Of a DNA stretch of 64,000 bases, positions 53,678-62,781 are shown one piece after another. Below the pieces are notes generated by a model. That model had not been told where the DNA came from. It searched no databases and was given only the letters and a program-made list of their open reading frames with translations. Origin of the DNA: Saccharomycopsis crataegensis (Eukaryota > Ascomycota > Saccharomycetes > Ascoideales > Saccharomycopsidaceae); the NCBI RefSeq assembly GCF_037102585.1, contig NW_027043837.1, forward strand, positions 124,001-188,000, written 5' to 3'. The position numbers were made by a program, and so were the translations under genes. Each line of letters begins with the position of its first letter. The stretch's first letter is position 1.

Positions 53678-55258
53678 TTAGTGGGCAACAACGGCATCCA
53701 AAACAGTAGGATCATCTCTCTTGGAGAATTCCAAAATACAATCATCTTGTGGGAAAATTGTTGCAAAGACCTTGATCTTTTCACTCAATGGAGTAACCTT
53801 GTGCTTGATGTGGTTAAACATCACGGATTTTCCAATCAAACCAGTAAACAACAACATGACGTACTGTTGACCCAAACAAACGTGAGGACCAGTACCAAAG
53901 ACCAACCAGTTCTTCTTGGCTTGTTCGGCAGCACCCCCAGCAACCCAACGTTCAGGGATGAATTCTTCAGGGTTTTCGTAAGCCTCTGGGTCGTGCAAAG
54001 CAGGGTACAAAGTTGGAATCACCATGGAGCCCTTAGGAGCAGAGTAAGATTCGGTCAATGGGACTTTTTGCTTAGCAACGTATGGGACCATGATGACTGG
54101 TGGACGGTAACGCAAAGTTTCCTTGACCACCATGTTAGTGTAGGTCATCTTTTCAATAAGATCAAGAGACAATGGAACGTTTGGATCACCACCACGGACG
54201 GCAAGTTGTTCTTCATGGATCTTACGAACAACATCTGGTCTGTCGGCAACAATTTGGTAGAGCCAGCAAGTAGCAGCGGAAGAAGCGTCTTGAGAGGCAA
54301 ATAAAAAGGTGAAAATAGCTTCGGAGATTTCCTTGTTGGAAAATTCACGAACCAACAACTTGGATTCTGGGTTATCGGACTTGTTCTTTCTGGCTTCTTC
54401 CATCAATTCAACCCAGGCATCCATGACACAGATTGCCTCACCACCGTTCTTAATGTGTTCTTTAGCTTTACCGGCACATCCTTCAAAAATCTTCATGACC
54501 ATATCGGCAGTTTTCTTACCGTACCAGGTCTTGGTGTAAGGAATGATAATTGGGAAGTTGACAAGTTCCAAAGCCGCAGTGATAAGATAATAATCATCGG
54601 CAATCTTTCTAATTTGATCGTCGGTGATATAATCACCACAGAAAGTTTTCAAAGAAACAGCACACATGATTTCTCTGAAATCGTGGAAAAAAGGAATTGG
54701 ACCATCTTTTGACAATTCCACGAACTTTGAAAGATATTTGTCGTAAATCTTCTCTTGTTGAGGAATGTACATTTCAAGGGCCTGACGAGTGAACAACCCG
54801 TTCAAAGACTTTCTGTAATCAACATGGGCCTTACCATCAAGGAACACCCAGTTTGAAGGTCTCAAGATCTTGACTGCAACATCAACAACACATGGTTTCA
54901 CATACTTTGGGGAACTGAGGACTTTACGGGCCAAGTCTCTGGTACTGGCAATGACGACAAACTTGTGGAAAATAGAAACACAACTCAAAGGACCAGAATT
55001 CCATTTGGCTTGGTAAATTTCAAACTTAGGGTCCAAAGATTCCAAGAATGGCCCAATGAATGGGTAGAATTTGAAAGTAGGCCCAGCAATGTTACCTTTA
55101 GAAAGTTGGTACGAAACTTGATCGTAGACCATGGCAAGACAAAGAGTAGTCAAAATGACTTTCAACCATGATACTTGAGAGAAATCAAAGTCACTCAAGT
55201 ATTGGTTGAATGGCAAAGATGCGGTGGTGTTAGCAAAAGAAGCAGTTAGGACCTCCAT
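53678..55258 (-). CDS. ERG5: sterol C-22 desaturase, cytochrome P450 61
   Basis: 526 residues, the usual Erg5 length. It introduces the C22-C23 double bond in the late ergosterol pathway, in the ER membrane, with NADPH-P450 reductase as electron donor. It shows an N-terminal membrane anchor (about 31-46, LKVILTTLCLAMVYDQ), the I-helix FLFASQDASSAA (about 322), the ExxR motif in KETLRYRPP (about 375), PERW (about 430), and the heme-binding FGTGPHVCLGQ with the ligand cysteine (about 460). Leucine is coded almost only by TTG here, typical of a highly expressed yeast gene. A TCGTATA sterol response element lies 146 bp upstream. Confidence 0.97.
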   Translation of the reverse strand: MEVLTASFANTTASLPFNQYLSDFDFSQVSWLKVILTTLCLAMVYDQVSYQLSKGNIAGPTFKFYPFIGPFLESLDPKFEIYQAKWNSGPLSCVSIFHKFVVIASTRDLARKVLSSPKYVKPCVVDVAVKILRPSNWVFLDGKAHVDYRKSLNGLFTRQALEMYIPQQEKIYDKYLSKFVELSKDGPIPFFHDFREIMCAVSLKTFCGDYITDDQIRKIADDYYLITAALELVNFPIIIPYTKTWYGKKTADMVMKIFEGCAGKAKEHIKNGGEAICVMDAWVELMEEARKNKSDNPESKLLVREFSNKEISEAIFTFLFASQDASSAATCWLYQIVADRPDVVRKIHEEQLAVRGGDPNVPLSLDLIEKMTYTNMVVKETLRYRPPVIMVPYVAKQKVPLTESYSAPKGSMVIPTLYPALHDPEAYENPEEFIPERWVAGGAAEQAKKNWLVFGTGPHVCLGQQYVMLLFTGLIGKSVMFNHIKHKVTPLSEKIKVFATIFPQDDCILEFSKRDDPTVLDAVVAH

Positions 55259-55403
55259 TTCTTATTTGTCTTCTGAGTAACTCAAACAAAGAAAAGAATG
55301 TTGTTGCTGATGTTATTGTTATCACCAGGTTTTTTTCCTCTGGTTTTTTTTTTTTTTTCATTATAAATCCTGGAAAATTGATAGGGCTTTTTGTCGTACC
55401 CAG

Positions 55404-55410
55404 TCGTATA
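55404..55410 (+). promoter_or_regulatory. sterol response element (Upc2/Ecm22-type)
   Basis: TCGTATA, the core site bound by Upc2 and Ecm22 in yeast ergosterol gene promoters, 146 bp upstream of the ERG5 start. Because the site lies before a known target gene, function is likely. Confidence 0.6.
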
Positions 55411-55449
55411 TATACAGGGCTGCTCAACCATACTTTGGGTGATTCCTCT

Positions 55450-55628
55450 TTTTATCATTATTATTATTATTTATCATTATTATTATTTATCATTATTATT
55501 ATTTATCATTATTATTATTTATCATTATTATTATTTATCATTATTATTATTTATCATTATTATTATTTATCATTATTATTATTTATCATTATTATTATTT
55601 ATCATTATTATTATTTATCATATTTATC
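55450..55628. repeat. 16-bp minisatellite (TTTATCATTATTATTA)n
   Basis: About 10-11 tandem copies of TTTATCATTATTATTA, nearly perfect, starting about 190 bp upstream of the ERG5 start. As 16 is not a multiple of three, the repeat is open in more than one frame, but the resulting Tyr/Ile/Leu-only peptides are not real proteins. Confidence 0.93.
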
Positions 55629-56144
55629 ACTATGATAGTATTTCTTATTAACAGAGGATTACCAATATATTTACGGTTATTGGTGTGTTATTTATTTCCC
55701 CGATATATGCGGAGGATATCCCCAACCGTAATTTATCATCTCATATCCTGGGAATTGTCGATCCACTGTGATGAATATCAAATAATACGTATTTTTTTTC
55801 ACCAATTATGAATATTCTGCCTTGCAAAAGCATATACCACTAAGAGTATCAACTGATTTGTAAATTATCTTCTTTTTTGTCAGGTGCCGCGTGTTCCGGA
55901 ACACCCTGTTGTTAAATAAAACTATGCAATAAGGTGATAATCATCAACAATTGGAACCAGACACTCCTGGTAGACGTTAGCAAAGGAGTATTATTAAATT
56001 GAAAAAAAAAGAGTAATAGAAAGTACAAGAAGAAGAAAAGAGTAAGAGTTGATACAAGAACAATAGAGATATGTGCATGCTATACTGATGATTAAACTAT
56101 GCTAGTTATTTATTATCCTTCACAAGTAAATACCAGCCAAGGGT
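55629..56144. other. intergenic, ERG5 promoter side to SEC28 fragment
   Basis: About 500 bp. It holds a 14-bp perfect palindrome GTGTTCCGGAACAC at 55891-55904 whose centre TTCCGGAA is an inverted pair of heat-shock-type half-sites. No other feature was seen. Confidence 0.4.
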
Positions 56145-56597
56145 TTGATCACTTTCAGTATACATATTGGTGATCAGTCAATCGCTGATGAATTTGTCAG
56201 TTATGCGAAATCCAATAAACCTTCATTATTAACCCAGATTCTCGCCGCCATTGTACTTGTCAAGCAATACCAACGCTACGATGACGCTATCGAGCTCTTG
56301 ACTCCGGATATCAATATGGAAAACCACGATGAGTTGAACTTGGAAGTTTTCTCAGTGATTGTCCAAATTTATTTATTGCAAGACGCATTGCCAAAGGCCA
56401 AAAACTTTTTGAAAAAGTTCAGTCATTTGAACATCAATGATTCGGTAGTTTATAACTACAGTGATGCCTTGGTAAGTTTGGTTCAAGGTGGATCTACTGA
56501 AATACCTGGAATACTAGCAGAAATAAAAAAAACAAATTCTTTCTCAAGAGTTATTAATGGAATTGTTACTTCCGATATTGCATCTCGGAGTCAATAA
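56145..56597 (+). pseudogene. SEC28: fragment of coatomer epsilon subunit (SEC28 relic)
   Basis: 150 open codons that line up with the middle of epsilon-COP, the TPR-like COPI subunit (LLTQILAAIVLVKQYQRYDD for a helical-repeat pair, then IYLLQDALPKAKNFLKKF and DALVSLVQGGSTE, where other species have AWVSLATGGEK). It lacks the first 80-100 residues: the frame is closed upstream by a stop (56127-56129) and has no ATG. It also lacks the last 120-130 residues, ending at 56597. Intact epsilon-COP is close to 300 residues. The open middle shows that the damage is at the ends, so it looks like a partial gene duplicate and not an old decayed gene. An exon split cannot be fully excluded, but upstream sequence shows no coding. 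Confidence 0.65.
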
Positions 56598-56963
56598 TGT
56601 TTAACCGAAATCTCATAAACCACAGAACGAATCTGGTCAGCTATCTCAAGAAACATCCTTTAAAGATGATGACAATAATGAATAATAATTTTTAAATGAG
56701 GGCATTTTTAAAAAGCTCCAGGGGGTTCTTTGTGTTAATGGGTTAACTTATATTTGCCAACATTTGTTCCAGCTAACTAACAATTGAAAATTAAATAATC
56801 ATAATAAAAACCATAAGATATGATTTTAGAGAATTGAATTTCCACTATTTGGCATAGTGAAGGAAAAAATATGAAATGAATTTTTTTCGCCCAGAATTCA
56901 AAATGAGACACAAGATAGTTTAGCACCAGGATAAAATGTCTTGTAGAATGTCATGGATTAAAT
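56598..56963. other. intergenic
   Basis: About 370 bp between the SEC28 fragment and the small secreted protein gene; AT-rich, no feature found. Confidence 0.4.
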
Positions 56964-57389
56964 CTAGGTAGAAGCAGAGGTAGAAGCAGAGGTAGAGTTA
57001 ACAACATCGTGTCTACCGAAACCACCTGGACCATTATTTGGAGGTGGTGGCGGAGGGCCATTTGGACCCAACAAGCCACCAATGATACCACCTAAAAAAC
57101 CCTTTTGCTCAACACTGGTACTGTTGATGTGTTGGATTTCCCTCTTTAAAATGGTAGTGGTAGAGTTAGTTACATCATGCAGACCTGGGTGACCTGGACC
57201 GTTTGGACTACCTGGACCACCCGGACCATTATTTGGAGAAGGGGGAGATGGAGGTGGAGATAGAGGCGAAGGAGGTGGCGGGAGTCCATTGTAGTCTTTA
57301 TTTTCAAGAGTAGCATTTTGTTGAATTGGGGCAGCAGTTGTGGCAGATGCCAAAAGAATGGAGGAAATAACAGCAACTGAGAGCTTCAT
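56964..57389 (-). CDS. small secreted Pro/Gly-rich precursor with Kex2 site
   Basis: 141 residues. It has a signal peptide (KLSVAVISSILLASATTAA, cut before PIQQ), a Pro/Ser/Gly-rich half, and a Lys-Arg at 82-83 that Kex2 could cut. Then come the segment QKGFLGGIIGGLLGPNG, which is Gly-zipper-like, six prolines, and a Ser/Thr tail. The motif NNGPGG..HDV.NST occurs twice (about 53-77 and 118-133), once on each side of the Kex2 site. TATATAAGG stands about 100 bp upstream (57489-57497). There is no GPI signal and no known family. It is probably a wall- or medium-directed peptide precursor of unknown role. Confidence 0.65.
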   Translation of the reverse strand: MKLSVAVISSILLASATTAAPIQQNATLENKDYNGLPPPPSPLSPPPSPPSPNNGPGGPGSPNGPGHPGLHDVTNSTTTILKREIQHINSTSVEQKGFLGGIIGGLLGPNGPPPPPPNNGPGGFGRHDVVNSTSASTSAST

Positions 57390-57967
57390 GTTGTGTTAAT
57401 TGTGCGTTATAGGCTATAAATGTTGCAAACAAGTGATGGGTTTAGAATTATGATAATTATTGAATGCTCATTTTTAAAATTTTTGCCTCCTTATATAGAT
57501 TTCAATCCTCCTTTTGTTTGACACCTCGGTGTAAGGCGATGTTGGAATGTCGCCTATTTCATATGCATTGAAATGCCGAATTCTCTGCATATTGATTGTT
57601 CTACGCAGGAGAAGGCGCCGGGGCGACATTTATGACACCCAACGATTGTATTTGCTGTTGACGGGGATACGTCACAATAGATTAGATACCATAGATGAAT
57701 GTCTATTTTTATCTTTCCATTTTTTTTCCTTTTTTTAATTGGACACTCGTCTATGGCATTTGTCTCATATTTTAATACTTTTGGTGGATCCCAATGTGTA
57801 TATGTTCAAATACAAATTTTACAACTTCCTAATGCAACACAAAATGTAATATTAATATTGAGCATGATTGCCTCTAGCTTTTATTTTTCTCTTTTATATT
57901 TATACAACCTCCATATGAAGTCATAGATCCTGATAGATACTTGAATGTTCTATCAAAAATTGTAATC
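57390..57967. other. intergenic, promoter of the secreted precursor
   Basis: About 580 bp. The first 110 bp are the promoter of the secreted precursor gene to the left; the rest shows no supported feature. Confidence 0.4.
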
Positions 57968-59190
57968 ATGCGCACTGGAATTTTTCTACCAAATGAATTG
58001 ACGATCACGGTATTGGAAAGCTTAGTTCCCTATGACCGTTTACTCATAAAATATATGGAAACAATTTTCTTAATACATTAAGTCATATGCTAGTATCTTG
58101 AAGTGGATTCGAGCTCGTACATGCAAATATCATTATTTCAAAAGTAACAAAATGATAGCAGAGTTGAGAGCTTCACTATCAAGCGCAATTCACATTATTA
58201 ATATGACTGCTAAATTATTCTTTGCTTTATTTTTCTGTTCTATAATATAAAGGCTCTAAATTTGGTTCATAGTACTGAACTTTTTAATTGTTTTCAATTA
58301 CAACTCAATCACCAACATGTGTTTCTGATCAATCACTCCCAATTATGTGTTCTGACTTTAAGTGTTTTCGTTTTGGAGACTACCAAACGAATTGAAAATC
58401 AAAATATTAAATCTCTTAAATTCTTATGAAATTTTGTTTCTAATAAGGTTGAAATTTACTATGATGATGAAAATTTAAGCTTATTCAGCTGTTCCTGTAT
58501 AGCTGTAAAAAGGTACAGGAAATTGAGAATAAAAATGCTTTGGAAATCTATTATCCTAAATCAACGGGAGTCAATTTCTGTCTTTGACAAAATTAGTGTT
58601 GCACTTTGAGAGTCCTAACCACTTGGAATTATTGGATATGGATTTAAAAACATTAAAAAAATGTGAAATTAAACATACTGAAATAGACGATATTACTCCT
58701 GTTGGCAATATGATAGATACACTTGGAAGTTTGCATGTTGTCTCACACGGGAATAAATGTCATAAGATGGCTTGCAATATATATGAGACTCATAGAGCTT
58801 CCTTTATCGGATAACCGTATAATATTAGTCGAGGGAATCTTGAATCTCGAATTTTTGGAGGGATATTCACTATAAGGGGATTTATTGAGAGAGTGTTGTT
58901 TTGAACTGGCCACTGATGACCTATTTGAACCTCCGTGGATGTGGCATTGATCATTTTCCGAATCTTGTTACTCCAAAATTATGAGCGTTAGATTTACAGT
59001 GCAATAAAAATCTATGGAGGGAGGAGGGGAGGGGGTGAATTGGACTTATTGAAAGAAATCAAAAGTTTGAGATATTTGGTATTTAGGCATATTTCTGAAG
59101 AAAAGATAAAGGAAATTCCTGATCATATTGTCCGTTTGGAGTTTTGAAGTTACTATGGTGATCCAAATTCAATTCCAATTTAATTCTCAA
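57968..59190 (+). pseudogene. eroded F-box / leucine-rich-repeat gene
   Basis: Starting at an ATG (57968), the frame reads as an F-box: FLPNELTITVLESLVPYDRL. It stops soon after. Further on, broken frames on the same strand keep leucine-rich-repeat character: LTKLVLHFESPNHLELLDMD at about 58584, then about 58905 PLMTYLNLRGCGIDHFPNLV and, after a stop, ALDLQCNK, and in another frame at about 59037 ELDLLKEIKSLRYLVF with EEKIKEIPDHI. F-box LRR proteins choose substrates for SCF ubiquitin ligases. The pieces keep order and spacing over about 1.2 kb with several stops and at least two frame changes, so this is a dead gene and not chance. Confidence 0.6.
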
Positions 59191-59524
59191 CACTATTTAT
59201 TTATGTTATATAATTTTTATAAGAAGAAAATGGGGTATTGATCTTGTTATATAAATTTATGCACGGCTCGAAGAATCTGTTCTTAATAATATGTAGGTTC
59301 AAATCTAACTCCACACTATTCTTTTGAATATTGCTACAAATAAAAGGAGAGCTTCTTTCTTTTTTACTTGCAGTAATTGAAAATTCATTGATAAGTAGAA
59401 TTTATTGTATAAGTAAATAAATATTATAATAATAAAGAACTGAAAGAAGATGAACGAATGAGCTGGCTACTTACCAGAGTAGCTTGCAAGAATGTAAAAC
59501 AAATAAAAATTAATGGAAAATCTC
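59191..59524. other. intergenic
   Basis: AT-rich spacer of about 330 bp including the 3' region of the minus-strand secreted protein gene. A stretch near 59258-59315 has a B-box-like GGTTCAAATCT but no A box, so I do not call a tRNA. Confidence 0.4.
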
Positions 59525-59962
59525 TCAATGAACAGAAGCCACCAGAGTAGAGTTTTTATCATGTATACTAGCACCTGCTTCTCCACCAACCACTCCACCA
59601 ACAGTACCCCCAACAAAGCCTCCTGCCTTACCACCAAAGTAACTACCGCCAATACTACCAAGAAGACCAGCGCCTCCTCCAAGCAACAAAGCTTTCTTAG
59701 CAGAGATTCCTTTCTGAGCCGCCGCCGCCTTATCCTTGGAAATTTGCGCACTAGCTTTTTCTTCCAAAGCTTGGAGCCTCTGCTTGATTTCAGATGCATT
59801 TTCTTCGACATGATCAATGCCATTGGAGATCACCTTGCTTTCCTCTGGGGTCACGTCAGCTCTCTTGATGATATCTTGGGAATTTACTCTTGAATCAATT
59901 GGAGCAGATGAGCTAACGGTTGCTAGACCCAAAAGAACGATTGGCAAAAATTCGAGCTTCAT
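59525..59962 (-). CDS. small secreted precursor with Kex2 site and glycine zipper
   Basis: 145 residues. A signal peptide (KLEFLPIVLLGLATVSSSA, then PIDS) is followed by a short propeptide ending in Lys-Arg (33-34), a helical segment (about 45-90), then a strong glycine zipper at about 94-131 (LLGGGAGLLGSIGGSYFGG, GGFVGGTVGGVVGG) and a short polar tail with an N-glycosylation site (NST). Glycine zippers pack membrane or amyloid-like helices. Architecture (MKL start, cut before A-P-I, early Kex2 site, Gly-zipper) resembles the product at 56964-57389, so the two may be related or co-selected. TATATAAA lies about 115 bp upstream (60075-60084). Confidence 0.68.
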   Translation of the reverse strand: MKLEFLPIVLLGLATVSSSAPIDSRVNSQDIIKRADVTPEESKVISNGIDHVEENASEIKQRLQALEEKASAQISKDKAAAAQKGISAKKALLLGGGAGLLGSIGGSYFGGKAGGFVGGTVGGVVGGEAGASIHDKNSTLVASVH

Positions 59963-60658
59963 TATAGTTATATGTATTGTTTAGAAGTAAATGATAATTG
60001 AAAATGAATGATAATATTCCTGAAAAAAACAAAACAAAGAGGAGAACAAATGTATATTTTGATGGACGTCTTTGAGTTTATATAAATGGCTGTCAAAATT
60101 TGCATTCCTTGGCTACATGAGTTTTTGCACATTCTCCAGATACCATCCATTTTTTCTAACAAGGCTATTACTGTAACAGGAATTCCTAACACTTTCCAAT
60201 TTTCTTTCTTTTTTTCATTTGTAGGCCCAAATTTTTCCATTTTCTTTACTCATTACTTGATCTGCCGCATCAACGTTAAAAGGCATGTTGGAGAAAAACT
60301 GCGGTATGCGCCACATGCCGCCTGGATTGTTTGGCTGCTTTCAAGAATTATTGTTTTGGAATATTTTTTCTTTTTATTTTTTAGAGTAAACATGTGTGAA
60401 TTAGCAATAAGTGATATTTCTGCTTCACTTGAAATAAATCCTTGTAGTAATAAATAGCGTCCACTACAAATGCGCAGTAATTATAAAGTTACAAATACCA
60501 AAATAAACAATTTACACAATGTAAAAACCTTAACAAACACAATACGTATAATCCAGAAGAGCAATGAGCACAAACAAAAAGAAATATGAGAAAAATAAAC
60601 GGAATATAGTATACACTTGAACCCAAAAAAGGAGAGATAGAAAGTTGAGGGACTCAGC
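59963..60658. other. intergenic, promoter and 3' regions
   Basis: About 700 bp between the secreted precursor gene and the end of the MFS gene; TATA at 60075-60084, otherwise nothing found. Confidence 0.45.
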
Positions 60659-62317
60659 TTATTCTTGCTCTTCATAATCCTCTCTAATTGAATCATCGCC
60701 ATCATCCGGTATCAAAAAAAACCCGCAGACTACTGCAAACAAAACCATCAAAAATAGTAACATAAAGCAGAAATTTGGATTAGTTGACGCGGTTTTTGAA
60801 AAAGTTATCATAACAACGCTCCCCATGAGCATGATAAAGAGGGTCTCCAATAAACTCAAAGCCCCGAATAATTCACCGGTCTTGGTATCCGAGGCACCAC
60901 CTTCTATATCCCCATGAGAAGTAATGTTTTCATGACATAACTTGACAAGGGCAGTTTGAATGGTAGATCCACTGAGGACATTGAAAGACCCCACAGCCAT
61001 GGCCAAATAGAGCCATTTTTCAGAATCCGCATAAAGGACAATCAACACTTCCAACAATGTCACCACTGAGGCAAACTGTATATTGAAAATATCCACTTTC
61101 GTAAGCCCATTGTGGGATTCAATGGAGTTCAGAATATAGCCTCCACTTCGAAGAAGCTTCATGTAGGCCGGGGCGGTCACAAAAGAATTGATCACTCGGC
61201 ACGCTCCCATGAATGATAAAGAAGACCCGATTTCTGCGGTTCCCCAATGGAATTTCAATGTTGACCAAAGCACGATTGCTTGGCCGGCCGTCTGCAAAGT
61301 CCCACTGATTATCAAATTGATTACCAATACCAATAAAACCTTGATGCGACGAGGCCGTGATTCCGGAATATAAAATAGTTTGATGCATTTGAAAGTATGA
61401 AAGATGGATTTGGAGCTGCGCGGATGATGTTTAAGATGAGAATAATGTGTTTCAGGAACAAATATAACAAGGAAAATCACGGTCAATAGAATTCCAATGA
61501 TTTCGAAATATAAAATGTAAAAATCGTTACCCCCACTGACTTTACTAATAAAAGCACTTATAATTGGGCCAACGGCAAATCCAAAATACACTGACCCTCC
61601 AACAACACTAAGACTAGCAACCCGGTCCTTAGGATCGGCAAGATCAATAGTATAGGTTCTAAAGATTCCAATGATCGCCTTGATACCCCCAACAGCGCCA
61701 TCGAGAGATTTCGCAATGACAAAGACATAAAAGTTGAAAGGGACGTGATCACCGAGCAAGAAAGCCATAAGACTTGCTTGCAAGGCAACAAAACTCAAAC
61801 AAATGCTCAAGATCTTTTTACGTCCATGAACATCGGATAATTGGCCCACTTTACCGGCAGTAAGCATGGCCAATAGACAGGCAAGGATTAAAAACATTGA
61901 CTGGACACGGGAATTAACTTGCTGGGCCTTGACGGCATCACAATTATGGGTATAGTATAATCCTGTAGAATTTGTATTACCATCTGGCCCATAACTAAAC
62001 AAGTCACGACAGATCTTGGATATTTGTAAGGTCACTAATGGAGACATGGCTGCACCAAATGCAGTGAAGAACATCATAGAAACCAAAGTGATCTTGAACA
62101 AGTTCTCCTTTTTGTGAGCAAGAACCTTCGATTCCGAAAGATTAATGTAATAATCCTCATCTTCATCATGTTGAGAAATTGGAGCCTCAAAAGTTTGCAC
62201 CTGTAAACTCTCTTCCTCATCTGAGGTGGAAGCAGGGTTTGATCTTAAGAATACCAGAGACTCATTGATCTCATCATCTTCTTGTAATTGGTAGGATCGG
62301 ATCTTCTTTGAACTCAT
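60659..62317 (-). CDS. MFS transporter, YCR023C-like
   Basis: 552 residues. An acidic cytosolic N-terminus of about 75 residues is followed by about 12 membrane segments. The major-facilitator signature between segments 2 and 3 is clear (GQLSDVHGRKKIL). After segment 6 (VPETHYSHLKHHPRSS) comes the usual central cytosolic loop. The long luminal loop after the first segment (RDLFSYGPDGNTNSTGLYY) has a possible N-glycosylation site. Sequence style and length fit the fungal TetA/Hiat1-like group that includes S. cerevisiae YCR023C, placed in the vacuolar membrane, substrate unknown. The C-terminus is acidic (DDGDDSIREDYEEQE). Confidence 0.82.
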   Translation of the reverse strand: MSSKKIRSYQLQEDDEINESLVFLRSNPASTSDEEESLQVQTFEAPISQHDEDEDYYINLSESKVLAHKKENLFKITLVSMMFFTAFGAAMSPLVTLQISKICRDLFSYGPDGNTNSTGLYYTHNCDAVKAQQVNSRVQSMFLILACLLAMLTAGKVGQLSDVHGRKKILSICLSFVALQASLMAFLLGDHVPFNFYVFVIAKSLDGAVGGIKAIIGIFRTYTIDLADPKDRVASLSVVGGSVYFGFAVGPIISAFISKVSGGNDFYILYFEIIGILLTVIFLVIFVPETHYSHLKHHPRSSKSIFHTFKCIKLFYIPESRPRRIKVLLVLVINLIISGTLQTAGQAIVLWSTLKFHWGTAEIGSSLSFMGACRVINSFVTAPAYMKLLRSGGYILNSIESHNGLTKVDIFNIQFASVVTLLEVLIVLYADSEKWLYLAMAVGSFNVLSGSTIQTALVKLCHENITSHGDIEGGASDTKTGELFGALSLLETLFIMLMGSVVMITFSKTASTNPNFCFMLLFLMVLFAVVCGFFLIPDDGDDSIREDYEEQE

Positions 62318-62781
62318 GATATCGAGTAGTATTTTTTTTGTCCTTATCTAGAAATCGAAATAGCAATGAATAACAATCATGTATGGAATATGCCAAAAAT
62401 TGTAAGCAAAATGGAAAGCAAAGGGATAGAGCCGAGCCAAAAGAAAAAAAATCAACAATAAATAAAACGAATAAACAGCGAAAATATATAGAATAAAGAG
62501 ATCTACGTCTTATCTCTTCGGCAGTGTGCCTGTAATTTTTACTGTGGCTCTTTTTTTTTTCCCTTGCTTAATCAGCAGACCCTGTGACCTTCGCTTCCCA
62601 TCATCATTCGTAATAAGCTACAAAACACAACCAAAGATATCATTTTCGTACCATTTAAAGATTTTATATATATACATAATAAAACCTCTTCATCCCAAAA
62701 GTCTCCGAGAGGTGGTAGCAACTAATGTGAAAAATCAAAATCAAACAGAACAATATAAATTTTATTGGGTGCTTTCTTTTC
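62318..62781. other. intergenic, MFS promoter region
   Basis: About 460 bp; contains the promoter of the minus-strand MFS gene and the 3' region of the next minus-strand gene. TATATATA occurs near 62668. Confidence 0.45.

Noticed and set aside
55378-55651. Two overlapping open frames of 85-86 codons made of Tyr/Ile/Leu
   Set aside because: They are translations of the 16-bp minisatellite in different frames and not proteins.
59258-59315. Possible tRNA or mitochondrial tRNA insertion (GGTTCAAATCT)
   Set aside because: Only the B-box-like piece fits; no A box, acceptor pairing or clear anticodon arm could be built.
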